DNA of 64,000 nt from Clostridia bacterium (GTDB taxonomy: Bacteria; Bacillota; Clostridia; Oscillospirales; Acutalibacteraceae): assembly GCA_017397105.1 (NCBI GenBank), contig JAFQKF010000003.1, positions 1 to 64,000 on the forward strand, given 5' to 3'. The position numbers and the translations under genes are program-made. Below the pieces are notes generated by a model. It saw only the letters and a list, made by a program, of their open reading frames with translations, was not told where the DNA came from and did no database searches. Shown here one piece after another: positions 56,183 through 64,000 of this stretch; the first letter of the stretch is position 1, and every line of letters starts with the position of its first letter.

Positions 56183-56818
56183 CTACATGGATACAAGATC
56201 AGGTGCACGCCCTACGATAACTGTCTGAGCCACACACACAGCCGTTTCAACCTGCTTTTTCACCATGTTTCCGTCAAGAATAATAGTGACGTCTGCCGTT
56301 ATATTTAGCATTACTCTGTGCTCGGTCTGATTCACACCTGCTTCAAAAAAGACGTTTTCAAACTCAGCATTAACCGCACCCGCAATGGAAAGCCCTATTT
56401 CCGCAACAGGTCCGCAGCCTGCAAAAACCGCCATACCCGTTGCCGCTCCGAGCGGCACCTTTACCACTGCGGAGTCAAGATGAATAGCTTTGTTTGCCGC
56501 CTGCACTATGTTTGTTTTGAGCAAATTCATTTTTATTATATCCGAGGTAAGAGAGGTGATAATTCCGTCATCGTTATACTTTATCTCTATTATGTCAGAG
56601 TAGCGTATATTCTCGCTTGTTATTTCATTTTCAATTGCGCTGTTCATAACTTCAACCGCTATGCTCTGCGCCTCAATCTGCGCTAAATCGTAAACCGCAG
56701 GTCTGAGTTTTGCATCAAGCACAAGCAAAAAAATAAGGCTTAAAATAAGAATGCTCAGCAGTAAAAAAATCATTCGCTTCTGAGCAGGGAACAAATATAT
56801 CCGTCTGCGGTTTCGCAC
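56183..56818 (-). CDS. yunB: YunB-family sporulation protein
   Basis: This 211-residue protein has one N-terminal transmembrane helix (~17-35) and an extracytoplasmic body of the YunB family, known in Bacillus as a SigE-dependent sporulation protein. Typical segments are AQIEAQSIAVEVMNSAIE, VKVPLGAATGMAVFAGCGP and a C-terminal VETAVCVAQTVIVGRAP. The GTG at 56818 is chosen for the GGGGGTG site just upstream; frames opening earlier lack a site and enter the DUF2804 promoter region. It lies 68 bases before ligA. Confidence 0.85.
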   Translation of the reverse strand: MRNRRRIYLFPAQKRMIFLLLSILILSLIFLLVLDAKLRPAVYDLAQIEAQSIAVEVMNSAIENEITSENIRYSDIIEIKYNDDGIITSLTSDIIKMNLLKTNIVQAANKAIHLDSAVVKVPLGAATGMAVFAGCGPVAEIGLSIAGAVNAEFENVFFEAGVNQTEHRVMLNITADVTIILDGNMVKKQVETAVCVAQTVIVGRAPDLVSM

Positions 56819-56866
56819 AGCAACACCCCCACAAAACAGTATATGCTTAAAAATTAAAATAAGCGA

Positions 56867-56895
56867 TTGAATACACGGCACAAAGCTGATATAAT
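56867..56895 (+). promoter_or_regulatory. promoter for the DUF2804 gene
   Basis: TTGAAT (56867-56872) and a perfect TATAAT (56890-56895) are 17 bases apart, 30 bases before the start codon. Confidence 0.7.
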
Positions 56896-56925
56896 AATAT
56901 CATCAAATGTGTAAGGAGTGTTTTT

Positions 56926-58026
56926 ATGAGCAAAGAAACCCCCAGAACCTACGTGCCCTTTAACAAATGGAAAGAGAAATCCAAGCAGACCGAATACACC
57001 GAGAAGACGCCTCTGCTCGCCCCTGACGGCACCCTTCTTGTCAAGGGCTGGGCGAGAAGAAACGTATTTGACTATAACCGCAACCATTCCGCTCCGAAAT
57101 ACAGAAAAAAGGAATGGGATTTTTATCAGATTTCAAACGGAAAATATATGGTGCAAATCAGCTTTGCCAACATCTCCTTTGGCGGATACGTTGCCGCCAC
57201 GCTCATTGACCTTAAAAACGGCAAAAGCATAGCCAACGCAACTTCCATTTTCCTTGGCGGCGAAAGCAAATACATCCTGCCTCCCAGGGGTGACGCACCC
57301 AATTACTTCGAGGCAAAAGTCGGCTCTGCCAACGTAGTTTTCGATACAAAGGAAAATGAAAGAACCCTCTATTTCAAAAGACCGTACAGAGGCAAAACTG
57401 TTATCTGCAATTTTAAAATGGATATAATGCCCGATCTTGAAAACATAACCACCGTTTTACCCTTCAAGGATATGCCCACAAGGTATTTTATGACCACAAA
57501 GCAGAACTGTATGCCGTGCGAGGGAACGTTTGTTGTTGGCAACAAAGTATATGAATTCTCCAAAGAGGATTCCTTCTGCGCACTCGACTGGGGCAGAGTA
57601 AACACTCCCCACGAAATGGTATGGTACTGGGGCAACGGCTCCACTTACCTCACGGACGAAAACGGCAAAAAACATATTTTCGGCTTTGAAATCACCTGGG
57701 CAATAGGCGACGAAAGCAACGCTACGGAAACCTGCCTTTTCTATGACGGTAAGGCTCATAAAATCGGAGCGGTTGACGTTGAAGTTTTCCCGAAGCCCGA
57801 TAAATACATGAAGGATTGGAAATTCATTTCAGAGGACGGCAGATTCAATCTTACCATGAAGCCGTTTTATGATAATCACTCCGACCTCAACATTGTAAAC
57901 CTTGCCAGAATGCACACCCATCAGGTACACGGTCTGTGGAGCGGCGACGTCACTCTTGATGACGGCACAAAGCTTGAAATCAAGGATATGTACGCATTCT
58001 GCGAATACGTTGAAAACAAATGGTAA
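56926..58026 (+). CDS. DUF2804-family protein
   Basis: This 366-residue protein matches DUF2804, a family of unknown function with a beta-rich, possibly lipocalin-like or glycoside hydrolase-linked fold. Characteristic stretches are LVKGWARRNVFDYNRN near residue 40, EWDFYQISNGKYMVQISFAN, FCALDWGRVNTPH near 225, and WSGDVTLDDGTKLEIKDMYAFCE at the end. No signal peptide or catalytic motif is evident. AAGGAG lies nine bases before the ATG. It is transcribed alone between its promoter and a terminator. Confidence 0.8.
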   Translation: MSKETPRTYVPFNKWKEKSKQTEYTEKTPLLAPDGTLLVKGWARRNVFDYNRNHSAPKYRKKEWDFYQISNGKYMVQISFANISFGGYVAATLIDLKNGKSIANATSIFLGGESKYILPPRGDAPNYFEAKVGSANVVFDTKENERTLYFKRPYRGKTVICNFKMDIMPDLENITTVLPFKDMPTRYFMTTKQNCMPCEGTFVVGNKVYEFSKEDSFCALDWGRVNTPHEMVWYWGNGSTYLTDENGKKHIFGFEITWAIGDESNATETCLFYDGKAHKIGAVDVEVFPKPDKYMKDWKFISEDGRFNLTMKPFYDNHSDLNIVNLARMHTHQVHGLWSGDVTLDDGTKLEIKDMYAFCEYVENKW

Positions 58027-58034
58027 ATAAAATG

Positions 58035-58070
58035 CGACCCGATTGCTCTTTACGGCAGTCGGGTCGTTTA
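58035..58070. terminator. bidirectional terminator
   Basis: CGACCCGA (58035-58042) pairs with TCGGGTCG (58059-58066), with an inner TGC/GCA pairing, followed by TTTA on the plus strand. It separates the DUF2804 gene from the convergent sialidase-like gene. Confidence 0.7.
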
Positions 58071-58075
58071 CTGTA

Positions 58076-59149
58076 TTATATCACTTTTATTTCATCATAA
58101 GCAATTTTTATTATCTTTGTACTGTTAAGCGGTATACCCGTGTTATTGCTGTGATAATAAGCCATAAGGAAGCCGCCCTCACACTCAATAATTGCAGGAT
58201 AACAGTAACCGTTGCTCAGATCATCCTCAATATAATAAAGGTTTTCTTTTTTGAAGCTAACTCCTCTGTCATTACTCACCGCCATAACGTAGGGAGTTCT
58301 TCCCCACGGCTCGGTTTCAGCCCTCGTTGTGTACTCAGTTATCGGATTAAAAACAGCTACAGTCAAATCACCGCAGTCTTTTACAAGCATGGGAGAGCAG
58401 GAAGAAGTAAAAAAGAAATTCGGCTGCGGAGCACTCCAGCTTTCGCCGTTATCAGACGAAAAGCTCTCAAACTGGAAACCGAGGCCTGTTCTTATATAGC
58501 ACCACAGCCTGCCGTCGGGCAGCTCATAAAGTCCCGGCTCTTCCATTCCGTCAGCATCATTTTCAAACAGCGGCGGGATTTCGGTTTCGGATTTTCTCCA
58601 TGAAGCACCGTCATCATCAGAGATGAAGAAACACACAATGCCGGGCTTGAAGCCCTCGCCCTTGAGCACAGTATGCCTTGCTGCGGCAAAAATAAGCCTT
58701 GAATTTTTAAGCTTTACTACTCTGTCATTGTTAATAACGTAATAATCCTGCTCATCAAGGCAATCAAGGCAGTTGACGGGCTCACCCCAGCTTTTGCCCT
58801 CATCTGATGAACGTGAAAGCACAATCTGATCAGTGCCATCGGCATTTTTGATAATATAAAAAGCACCGATATCACCGTTATTCATACGAAGGAATGAAAA
58901 GCTCATTATATTCTTTGAACCCTCAGGCTTTGTGAAAAGCACACGCTTTTCTCCCCAGGTTTCGCCCTCGTCACGGGAGATAAGAGCGCTTATCCGAGCA
59001 TTCTCATCATCTTCCCAATCGTCTGCCATAAATTCGGTATAAGCGAACATAATCGAGCCGTCTTTGAGCCTTATAAAAGAGCCTTCACCGTTTCTGGGAT
59101 TGCCCTCGCTTGTGCCTATAAAAAGCACCTGCCTGCCTATCTTTTCCAT
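58076..59149 (-). CDS. sialidase-like Asp-box beta-propeller protein
   Basis: This 357-residue cytoplasmic protein has five Asp-box repeats, one per propeller blade: SRDEGETWGE, SSDEGKSWGE, SDDDGASWRK, SSDNGESWSAP and the divergent SNDRGVSFKK. GMEEPGLYELPDG near residue 200 resembles the region of the sialidase catalytic glutamate. An N-terminal FRIP motif is not seen, so sialidase activity is unproven. Its ATG lies inside the end of pflA (13-base overlap) and its AAGGAGAATAT site is part of the pflA coding sequence, so it is translated from the pfl transcript. Confidence 0.68.
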   Translation of the reverse strand: MEKIGRQVLFIGTSEGNPRNGEGSFIRLKDGSIMFAYTEFMADDWEDDENARISALISRDEGETWGEKRVLFTKPEGSKNIMSFSFLRMNNGDIGAFYIIKNADGTDQIVLSRSSDEGKSWGEPVNCLDCLDEQDYYVINNDRVVKLKNSRLIFAAARHTVLKGEGFKPGIVCFFISDDDGASWRKSETEIPPLFENDADGMEEPGLYELPDGRLWCYIRTGLGFQFESFSSDNGESWSAPQPNFFFTSSCSPMLVKDCGDLTVAVFNPITEYTTRAETEPWGRTPYVMAVSNDRGVSFKKENLYYIEDDLSNGYCYPAIIECEGGFLMAYYHSNNTGIPLNSTKIIKIAYDEIKVI

Positions 59150-59865
59150 ATATTCTCCTTAAGCCTTCGCTCAGTTTCACGAACGGTAAGCGAATTTGCC
59201 TCATCTATACCGCCGAAGGGGAACTCAATCCCCATTTCGTCATATTTTGTTTGGCATATTTTGCGAAACGGCAGAAGCTCAACCGAATCAACACAATCAT
59301 GCGCTTTGATAATATCCGAAAGAGCCTCAAAATTCTCCTCATAATCGTTAATTCCCGGCACTATAACCTGCCGCACGGTTACGGGGATTTTTTGCTCATT
59401 GAGATAATCAAGGAATTCAACGGCCTGCGAAAGCTCCATACCGACGTGACGGCGGTAAAGGTCGCTGCGAGTGTATTTGATATCAAGAAGCACACGGTCA
59501 CAAAACTCTAACGCGTTTTTCACCTTTGAATCAAGAAAACACCCCGACGTATCAAGGCAGGTGTTTATTCCTCTTTCCTTGCAGAGCGCAAAAACAGCCT
59601 CCACGAATTCCGGCTGGCACAAGGGCTCACCGCCCGAAAGGGTGATTCCTCCCCTTTTGCCGAAATAGGATTTAAAAGCTTCCGCTTTGCTCACAAGCTC
59701 GCCTGCCGTATAAGCATCGGCATTTTCGGCGCTCCACGTGTCAGGATTATGACAGCAGGAGCATCGGAGCGGACAGCCTGCAAGGAAGGCAACAAACCGT
59801 ACCCCCGGCCCGTCAACCGTGCCGAGGGACTGAATGGAATGAATTTTTCCTTTTATGTTCTGCAT
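59137..59865 (-). CDS. pflA: pyruvate formate-lyase activating enzyme
   Basis: This 242-residue radical-SAM enzyme makes the glycyl radical on PflB. The cluster motif is CPLRCSCC (C30, C34, C37), in the typical GCPLRCxxCHNPDTW context; GGEPLCQPEF is the SAM-binding region and DTSGCF and VRQVIVPGINDYEEN follow. It starts eight bases after the pflB stop codon. No Shine-Dalgarno sequence is visible, so translation probably depends on ribosomes finishing pflB. Confidence 0.94.
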   Translation of the reverse strand: MQNIKGKIHSIQSLGTVDGPGVRFVAFLAGCPLRCSCCHNPDTWSAENADAYTAGELVSKAEAFKSYFGKRGGITLSGGEPLCQPEFVEAVFALCKERGINTCLDTSGCFLDSKVKNALEFCDRVLLDIKYTRSDLYRRHVGMELSQAVEFLDYLNEQKIPVTVRQVIVPGINDYEENFEALSDIIKAHDCVDSVELLPFRKICQTKYDEMGIEFPFGGIDEANSLTVRETERRLKENIWKR

Positions 59866-59873
59866 ACGTTAAA

Positions 59874-62105
59874 TCAAAGGGCGCAATGGAAGGTGCGGTT
59901 GATAACCTCACGCTGCTGCTCACGGGAAAGCTTATGGAAATGAACGGCATAACCCGAAACGCGGATTGTAAGGTTTGGATAATCCTCAGGCTTTTCGTAA
60001 GCCTTGAGAAGAGTTTCACGGTTCATAACGTTTACGTTTATATGGTGAGCACCCTTTGCAAAATAACCGTCAAGAATTGAAACAAGGTTGTCAATCCTCT
60101 CATCCTCATCTCTGCCGAGAGCATCCGGGGTAACCGAGAAGGTATTTGAAATACCGTCGCGGCAATCGTTATAGCTGATTTTTGCAACGGAGTTGAGCGA
60201 TGCGAGAGCACCGTTTTCCTCACGGTTATGCATGGGGTTTGCACCGGGAGCAAAAGGTGCGCTGGCGCTTCTGCCGTCAGGTGTAGCACCTGTATTCTTG
60301 CCGTACATAACGTTGGATGTAATGGTAAGCACGGAAAGAGTGTGGATTGCTTTACGGTAAGTGGGGGTTTTACGAAGCTCGGTAATCATAATATGAGTAA
60401 GCTCTTTTGCAATGAGGTCTACTCTGTCATCATCATTGCCGTACTTGGGAAAATCACCCTCACGTTTGAAATCAACGATATATCCGTTTTCATCCGTTAC
60501 GGGAATAACCTTTGCATATCTGATAGCACTCAGGGAGTCTGCAGCAACAGAAAGACCCGCTACGCCGAATGCCATAAATCTTTCAACAGCGGTATCGTGA
60601 AGCGCCATCTGGGTTTTTTCATAGGCATATTTATCGTGCATATAGTGAATAACGTTCATTGTATTTACATACAGATGAGCAAGCCACTCAATATATGTTT
60701 TATATCTCGCCATAACCTCTTCATAATCAAGGCTCTCACCGTTCATAACAGGCATCTGAGGGCCGATTTTCATGCCGCTTGTGGTATCATAGCCGCCGTT
60801 AATGGCAATAAGAAGAAGCTTTGCAAGGTTGCAGCGTGCGCCGAAGAACTGCATCTGCTTACCAACCTTCATTGCGGAAACGCAGCAGGCGATTGCATAA
60901 TCGTCGCCGTAGATGGGACGCATAAGATCATCGCTTTCGTACTGAATGGAATCAGTATCGGCAGAAACCTTTGCGCAGAATCTCTTGAAGGGCTCGGGAA
61001 GTTCCTTTGACCAGAGCACGGTAAGGTTGGGCTCAGGAGCCGAACCGAGATTGTAAAGAGTGTGAAGCATTCTGAAGGTGGACTTTGTAACAAGGGAGCG
61101 TCCGTCCTCACCTACACCGCCGAGAGCCTCGGTAATCCACATCGGGTCACCGCCGAAAAGCTCGTTATACTCAGGGGTGCGAAGATGCCTTGCCATACGA
61201 AGCTTCATAACAAAATCGTCAATAAGCTCCTGCGCGCCCTCTTCGGTAAGCACACCGTTTTTAATATCGCGCTGAATGTAAATATCAAAGAAAGTGCTTA
61301 CTCTGCCAAGGGACATTGCGGCACCGTTCTGCTCTTTGATAGCACCGAGGTAAGCAAAGTAGGTCCACTGAATTGCTTCCCTTGCGTTTGAAGCGGGTCC
61401 GCTTATATCAAAGCCGTACATCGCGGCCATTTCTTTAAGATAGCCGAGGAAAGCAATCTGCTGATAAAGTTCCTCATCAAGGCGAATCTGCTCAGTATTG
61501 AAGAAAGGCTCGCCAAGGCACTTTTTATCTTTTTTCTTTTCTTCAATAAGACGGTCAACACCGTATACTGCAACACGGCGGTAATCGCCGATAATGCGTC
61601 CTCTGCCGTAAGCATCGGGCAGACCGGTTATAACGTGGCACTTGCGTGCGGCACGCATTTCATCAGTATAGGCGCGGAAAACACCGTCGTTATGAGTTGT
61701 TCTGTAACGGAACTCTTCTTCAACCTTACGGCTGAGCTTATATCCGTAAGCCTCGCAAGCATTACGCACCATACGGATACCGCCAAAGGGGTTTGCTCCG
61801 CGCTTTAAGGGGCGGTTAGTCTGCAATCCTACTATAATCTCATTGTCTTTATCAAGATATCCGGGCGCGTAGCTTGTCAGTGATGAAACCGTATCAACGT
61901 CAATATCAAGCACTCCGCCGAACTGATGCTCAAGCTTCAGCAAAGAGTTAAGCCTTTCCATAAGCGCCTTTGTACGGGGTGTTGCGCCTGCAAGGAATGA
62001 TTCATCGCCCGTATATTCCTCATAATTCTTCTGAATAAAATCTCTTACGTTAATTTCGTCCTGCCAAACTCCGGGGACGAAGCCGTTCCAATTCTGATGT
62101 GTCAT
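59874..62105 (-). CDS. pflB: formate C-acetyltransferase (pyruvate formate-lyase)
   Basis: This 743-residue glycyl-radical enzyme converts pyruvate and CoA to acetyl-CoA and formate, the main anaerobic pyruvate exit. The catalytic cysteine pair is C407-C408 (IACCVSAM) and the radical glycine is G718 in RVSGYAVHF. Length and motifs fit true PflB rather than glycerol or choline lyases. GGAGG lies before the ATG. It is preceded by a ZTP riboswitch and followed by pflA. Confidence 0.96.
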   Translation of the reverse strand: MTHQNWNGFVPGVWQDEINVRDFIQKNYEEYTGDESFLAGATPRTKALMERLNSLLKLEHQFGGVLDIDVDTVSSLTSYAPGYLDKDNEIIVGLQTNRPLKRGANPFGGIRMVRNACEAYGYKLSRKVEEEFRYRTTHNDGVFRAYTDEMRAARKCHVITGLPDAYGRGRIIGDYRRVAVYGVDRLIEEKKKDKKCLGEPFFNTEQIRLDEELYQQIAFLGYLKEMAAMYGFDISGPASNAREAIQWTYFAYLGAIKEQNGAAMSLGRVSTFFDIYIQRDIKNGVLTEEGAQELIDDFVMKLRMARHLRTPEYNELFGGDPMWITEALGGVGEDGRSLVTKSTFRMLHTLYNLGSAPEPNLTVLWSKELPEPFKRFCAKVSADTDSIQYESDDLMRPIYGDDYAIACCVSAMKVGKQMQFFGARCNLAKLLLIAINGGYDTTSGMKIGPQMPVMNGESLDYEEVMARYKTYIEWLAHLYVNTMNVIHYMHDKYAYEKTQMALHDTAVERFMAFGVAGLSVAADSLSAIRYAKVIPVTDENGYIVDFKREGDFPKYGNDDDRVDLIAKELTHIMITELRKTPTYRKAIHTLSVLTITSNVMYGKNTGATPDGRSASAPFAPGANPMHNREENGALASLNSVAKISYNDCRDGISNTFSVTPDALGRDEDERIDNLVSILDGYFAKGAHHINVNVMNRETLLKAYEKPEDYPNLTIRVSGYAVHFHKLSREQQREVINRTFHCAL

Positions 62106-62134
62106 TTTATTACCTCCTTAAAATCGAAATGCAA

Positions 62135-62244
62135 TAAAAAAAGGGCAAACCCAGCTTAAACATAAACTGAATCGCCCAGACGGTCGGCATTATACTTTTA
62201 CATTTCACCGCAGTGCTCTGCGTAATCCGCCAGTCATGTAAAAG
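62135..62244 (-). promoter_or_regulatory. ZTP (pfl) riboswitch with terminator
   Basis: On the minus strand, the aptamer has P1 pairing of 62195-62203 with 62236-62244, an internal CGCAG/CTGCG hairpin, the conserved GACTGGCG (62228-62235), and the 3' element CCGTCTGGGC. The terminator stem starts in that 3' element (62143-62177) and is followed by eight T. ZTP binding should prevent termination. The family is known to precede pfl and one-carbon/purine genes. Confidence 0.82.
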
Positions 62245-62262
62245 CTCTTAATTTGTATTTAC

Positions 62263-62291
62263 ATTGTAACGCATTTTCAGTTAATTGTCAA
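62263..62291 (-). promoter_or_regulatory. promoter for pflB-pflA-sialidase-like
   Basis: TTGACA (62286-62291) and TACAAT (62263-62268) are 17 bases apart on the minus strand, just upstream of the ZTP aptamer. Confidence 0.75.
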
Positions 62292-62325
62292 TCGGATTAG
62301 CCGTTTTTTAATACTCTGTTTTCAA

Positions 62326-62354
62326 CAAAAATAAAACGCCCGATGCACGGGCGT
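62326..62354 (-). terminator. terminator after cysK
   Basis: A 7-bp GC-rich stem (62336-62342 with 62348-62354) is followed on the minus strand by TTTATTTTTG. Confidence 0.85.
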
Positions 62355-62361
62355 TTGTTGA

Positions 62362-63288
62362 TTAATCAAATAAGGGAGTGGAAAAATATCTCTCCGCAGT
62401 ATCGGGCAATACGGTAACAACGGTTTTACCCTTGCCGAGCTTTCTGGCAAGCCTTATTGCCGCCGCAACGTTAGTGCCGCTGCTTATGCCGCACATAATT
62501 CCCTCTTTTGCTGCAAGGTCCTTAGAAATCTGAATTGCTTCTTCATCTTTTACTATGCACACGTCGTCATAGATTTCCTGATTAAGGATAGCAGGGATTA
62601 TACCGTCGCCGATTCCCATCTGAACGTGAGTGCCGATTGAGCCGCCTGAAAGAATTGCGGCATTTTCGGGCTCAACAGCCCAGATAGTCATATCGGGATT
62701 TTCTTCCCTGAGAGCTTCACCTATGCCTGTAATGGTGCCGCCCGTGCCGATACCCGAGCAAAAGCCGTGGATAGGACCGCCAACCTGCTCAAGAATCTCC
62801 TTACCCGTATAGTAGCGCTGAACTTCAAGGTTAGCAGGATTTTCAAACTGCTGAGGAACAAATACGTTTGAATCCTCTGCCTTCATCTTAAGCGCAAGCT
62901 CAAGGCACTGCTCAATGCAATGGCCGATATTGCCCTCATCGTGAATAAGAATAACCTCTGCCCCGTAATGCTCAACGAGCTTTTTACGCTCCTCGCTGAC
63001 GGAGTCAGGCATTATAATCTTAACGTTATATCCCAATACGGCGCCTACAAGAGCAAGGCCTATGCCCTGATTGCCGCTTGTGGGCTCAACTATAATTGAA
63101 TCGCTGCTGAGAAGACCCCTTTTTTCCGCATCCTTAATCATATTGTATGCGGTACGGGTTTTGATTGAACCGCCGACATTGAGACCCTCAAACTTAACGA
63201 GAATCTGAGCATCGTCGGGACCCGTAAAATGATTAAGGCGGATTACGGGAGTATCACCCATAGCATCTAAAATTGTATTGCAAATCAT
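62362..63288 (-). CDS. cysK: cysteine synthase A
   Basis: This 308-residue PLP enzyme makes cysteine from O-acetylserine and sulfide, completing the pathway begun by CysE. The PLP lysine is K43 in GGSIKTR, the substrate loop is EPTSGNQGIGLA, and the phosphate-binding loop is SGIGTGGTITG. It is monocistronic; GAAGGTAT lies before the ATG. Unlike cysE-cysS it has no T-box in its short leader. Confidence 0.93.
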   Translation of the reverse strand: MICNTILDAMGDTPVIRLNHFTGPDDAQILVKFEGLNVGGSIKTRTAYNMIKDAEKRGLLSSDSIIVEPTSGNQGIGLALVGAVLGYNVKIIMPDSVSEERKKLVEHYGAEVILIHDEGNIGHCIEQCLELALKMKAEDSNVFVPQQFENPANLEVQRYYTGKEILEQVGGPIHGFCSGIGTGGTITGIGEALREENPDMTIWAVEPENAAILSGGSIGTHVQMGIGDGIIPAILNQEIYDDVCIVKDEEAIQISKDLAAKEGIMCGISSGTNVAAAIRLARKLGKGKTVVTVLPDTAERYFSTPLFD

Positions 63289-63321
63289 AAATATACCTTC
63301 TCAAAACACAGTATTGGAGCG

Positions 63322-63350
63322 ATTATACCACAATACCGCTCTAATTTCAA
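63322..63350 (-). promoter_or_regulatory. cysK promoter
   Basis: TTGAAA (63345-63350) and a perfect TATAAT (63322-63327) lie 17 bases apart on the minus strand, with a TGG extended -10 triplet. Confidence 0.75.
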
Positions 63351-63438
63351 TATATTTCTGTACCATAATATTCTTAAAATTGATTTAAGACACTTGATTA
63401 TTTACTACAATCTTTACAAAAAAGCTTTCTGCGCACTT

Positions 63439-63747
63439 TTACAAAGTGGTGCTTTCGTTGCTTTCTCTGAATTGCTCAATCGCTCTGCCGACTGCTTCGG
63501 GATGAAACGCAATTTTCAGAATTTCTTCTACCTGTTTGTCGGTCAGCTCGTTGGGACAACCGAGAAATTTTTCAAGCATTGCTCCACGAGTGCAGAGTCT
63601 GTGAGTACGTTCTTTCCGTGTCAGCAAATTTATCTGTGACTCATAATATTTGCTTTTGTTATGCAACACCTTCAGTTCAGCTTCGCCCTTCGCTTTCATT
63701 TCACGAAGTTCGTCAATGGATTTGTTTTTTAGGTTTTCATTTGGCAA
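63439..63747 (-). CDS. DUF3847-family protein, mobile-element type
   Basis: This 102-residue protein has a charged coiled-coil N-terminal half (KSIDELREMKAKGEAELKVLHNK), then the conserved LLTRKERTHRLCTRGAMLEKFL, then a short helical C-terminus. It matches DUF3847, small proteins found mostly in conjugative transposons and related elements of Clostridia, often next to relaxase genes. The start is TTG at 63747 with AGGAGA seven bases upstream. It has a LexA-type promoter. Its presence suggests that an integrated element begins here and continues beyond the window. Confidence 0.72.
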   Translation of the reverse strand: MPNENLKNKSIDELREMKAKGEAELKVLHNKSKYYESQINLLTRKERTHRLCTRGAMLEKFLGCPNELTDKQVEEILKIAFHPEAVGRAIEQFRESNESTTL

Positions 63748-63797
63748 TAATTTTTCTCCTTTTTTTCTTTTACAAAAAATTTTTAAACTTTCAAAGC

Positions 63798-63809
63798 AAA
63801 CAAATGTTC
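63798..63809 (-). promoter_or_regulatory. LexA (SOS) box before the DUF3847 gene
   Basis: The minus strand reads GAACATTTGTTT, identical to the recA box at 34076-34087. It lies six bases after the -10 box. Confidence 0.72.
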
Positions 63810-63815
63810 GATGTA

Positions 63816-63844
63816 ATTCTATATCATTTTTACTTTATTGTCAA
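63816..63844 (-). promoter_or_regulatory. promoter for the DUF3847 gene
   Basis: A perfect TTGACA (63839-63844) and TAGAAT (63816-63821), the same -10 as recA, are 17 bases apart on the minus strand. The rest of 63845-64000 shows no gene I can support. Confidence 0.7.
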
Positions 63845-64000
63845 TAGTCGGAAATTAAAAAGCAGGCAACACAAAAATGCTACCCGTTTCGAACAAAAAT
63901 ATAACTTTATCAGATGGTTTAGTGTGAATTAATATTTTTTATGCTATGGTTGTAGAAAAGCCGACGGAATTTTTAATTGAAGTGATAAAATAATGGTAGA

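Noticed and set aside
63993..64000. ATG at the extreme right edge on the plus strand
   Set aside because: Only eight bases are visible after a weak GAAGTGAT; too little to call a gene, though a divergent gene of the element is plausible.

Overview
This window looks like a chromosomal segment from an anaerobic, spore-forming member of the Clostridia, probably an Oscillospiraceae/Ruminococcaceae-type gut or rumen commensal. Evidence: a complete spoIIAA-spoIIAB-sigF operon, further sporulation genes (sipL-like, spoVB-like, yunB, two CotF-family coat genes), pyruvate formate-lyase and its activase, Firmicutes-type regulation (two T-boxes, HPr kinase, a LexA box at recA), SigA-type promoters with 17-base spacing, moderately AT-rich sequence, and several glycan-degrading enzymes. 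I assign no species. I see no CRISPR array, rRNA, tRNA, insertion sequence or prophage.

Layout. 1-180: a strongly structured, probably noncoding element on the plus strand, cut by the window edge. 189-7.3 kb (minus): a secreted clan-A glycosidase with a malate/lactate dehydrogenase-type oxidoreductase, an acyl-CoA synthetase, and a SipL-like spore protein. 7.4-11.5 kb (plus): a small diiron protein, a YdbC-like ssDNA-binding protein, then an operon of SGNH esterase, PfoR/EIIC_2 membrane protein and secreted ceramidase-like protein. 11.6-14.6 kb: a GDPD and a divergent secreted GH51 arabinofuranosidase. 14.6-25.5 kb (minus): hprK-ROK glucokinase-murB-whiA-dnaE, then pfkA-pcrA from its own promoter. 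25.6-34.1 kb (minus): two CotF genes, rpsB-tsf, a Cys T-box controlling cysE-cysS, and recA-recX-rimO-pgsA behind an SOS promoter. 34.2-38.9 kb (plus): rpmB, then dnaD-dnaC/dnaI-like-tex. 38.9-46.6 kb (minus): an ABC substrate-binding lipoprotein, a GH27 enzyme with an inserted domain, a sialidase-like propeller, an SDR enzyme with a C-terminal zinc-ribbon-like tail, and a DapA/NanA-family protein. 46.7-52.5 kb (minus): the spoIIA operon, folC, and valS behind a T-box. 52.6-58 kb: spoVB-like (plus), ligA and yunB (minus), and a DUF2804 protein (plus). 58-63.3 kb (minus): pflB-pflA-sialidase-like behind a ZTP (pfl) riboswitch, and cysK. 63.4-64 kb: a DUF3847 gene of the kind carried by mobile elements, with an SOS promoter almost identical in layout to that of recA.

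How the genes work together. Secreted GH51 and clan-A enzymes and an anchored GH27 enzyme would release sugars. ROK glucokinase, PfkA, HprK and Pfl then carry glycolysis, carbon control and mixed-acid fermentation. The ZTP riboswitch ties Pfl to one-carbon/purine status. Cysteine synthesis (cysE, cysK) and charging (cysS) are present, with cysE-cysS sensing tRNA-Cys. The most unusual signals are the pseudoknot-capable RNA at the left edge, the twin SOS promoters (recA and the right-edge element), the SGNH/EIIC_2/ceramidase-like operon, the SDR-zinc ribbon fusion, the GH27 with a domain inserted into its barrel, and the sialidase-like gene tucked into the end of pflA.
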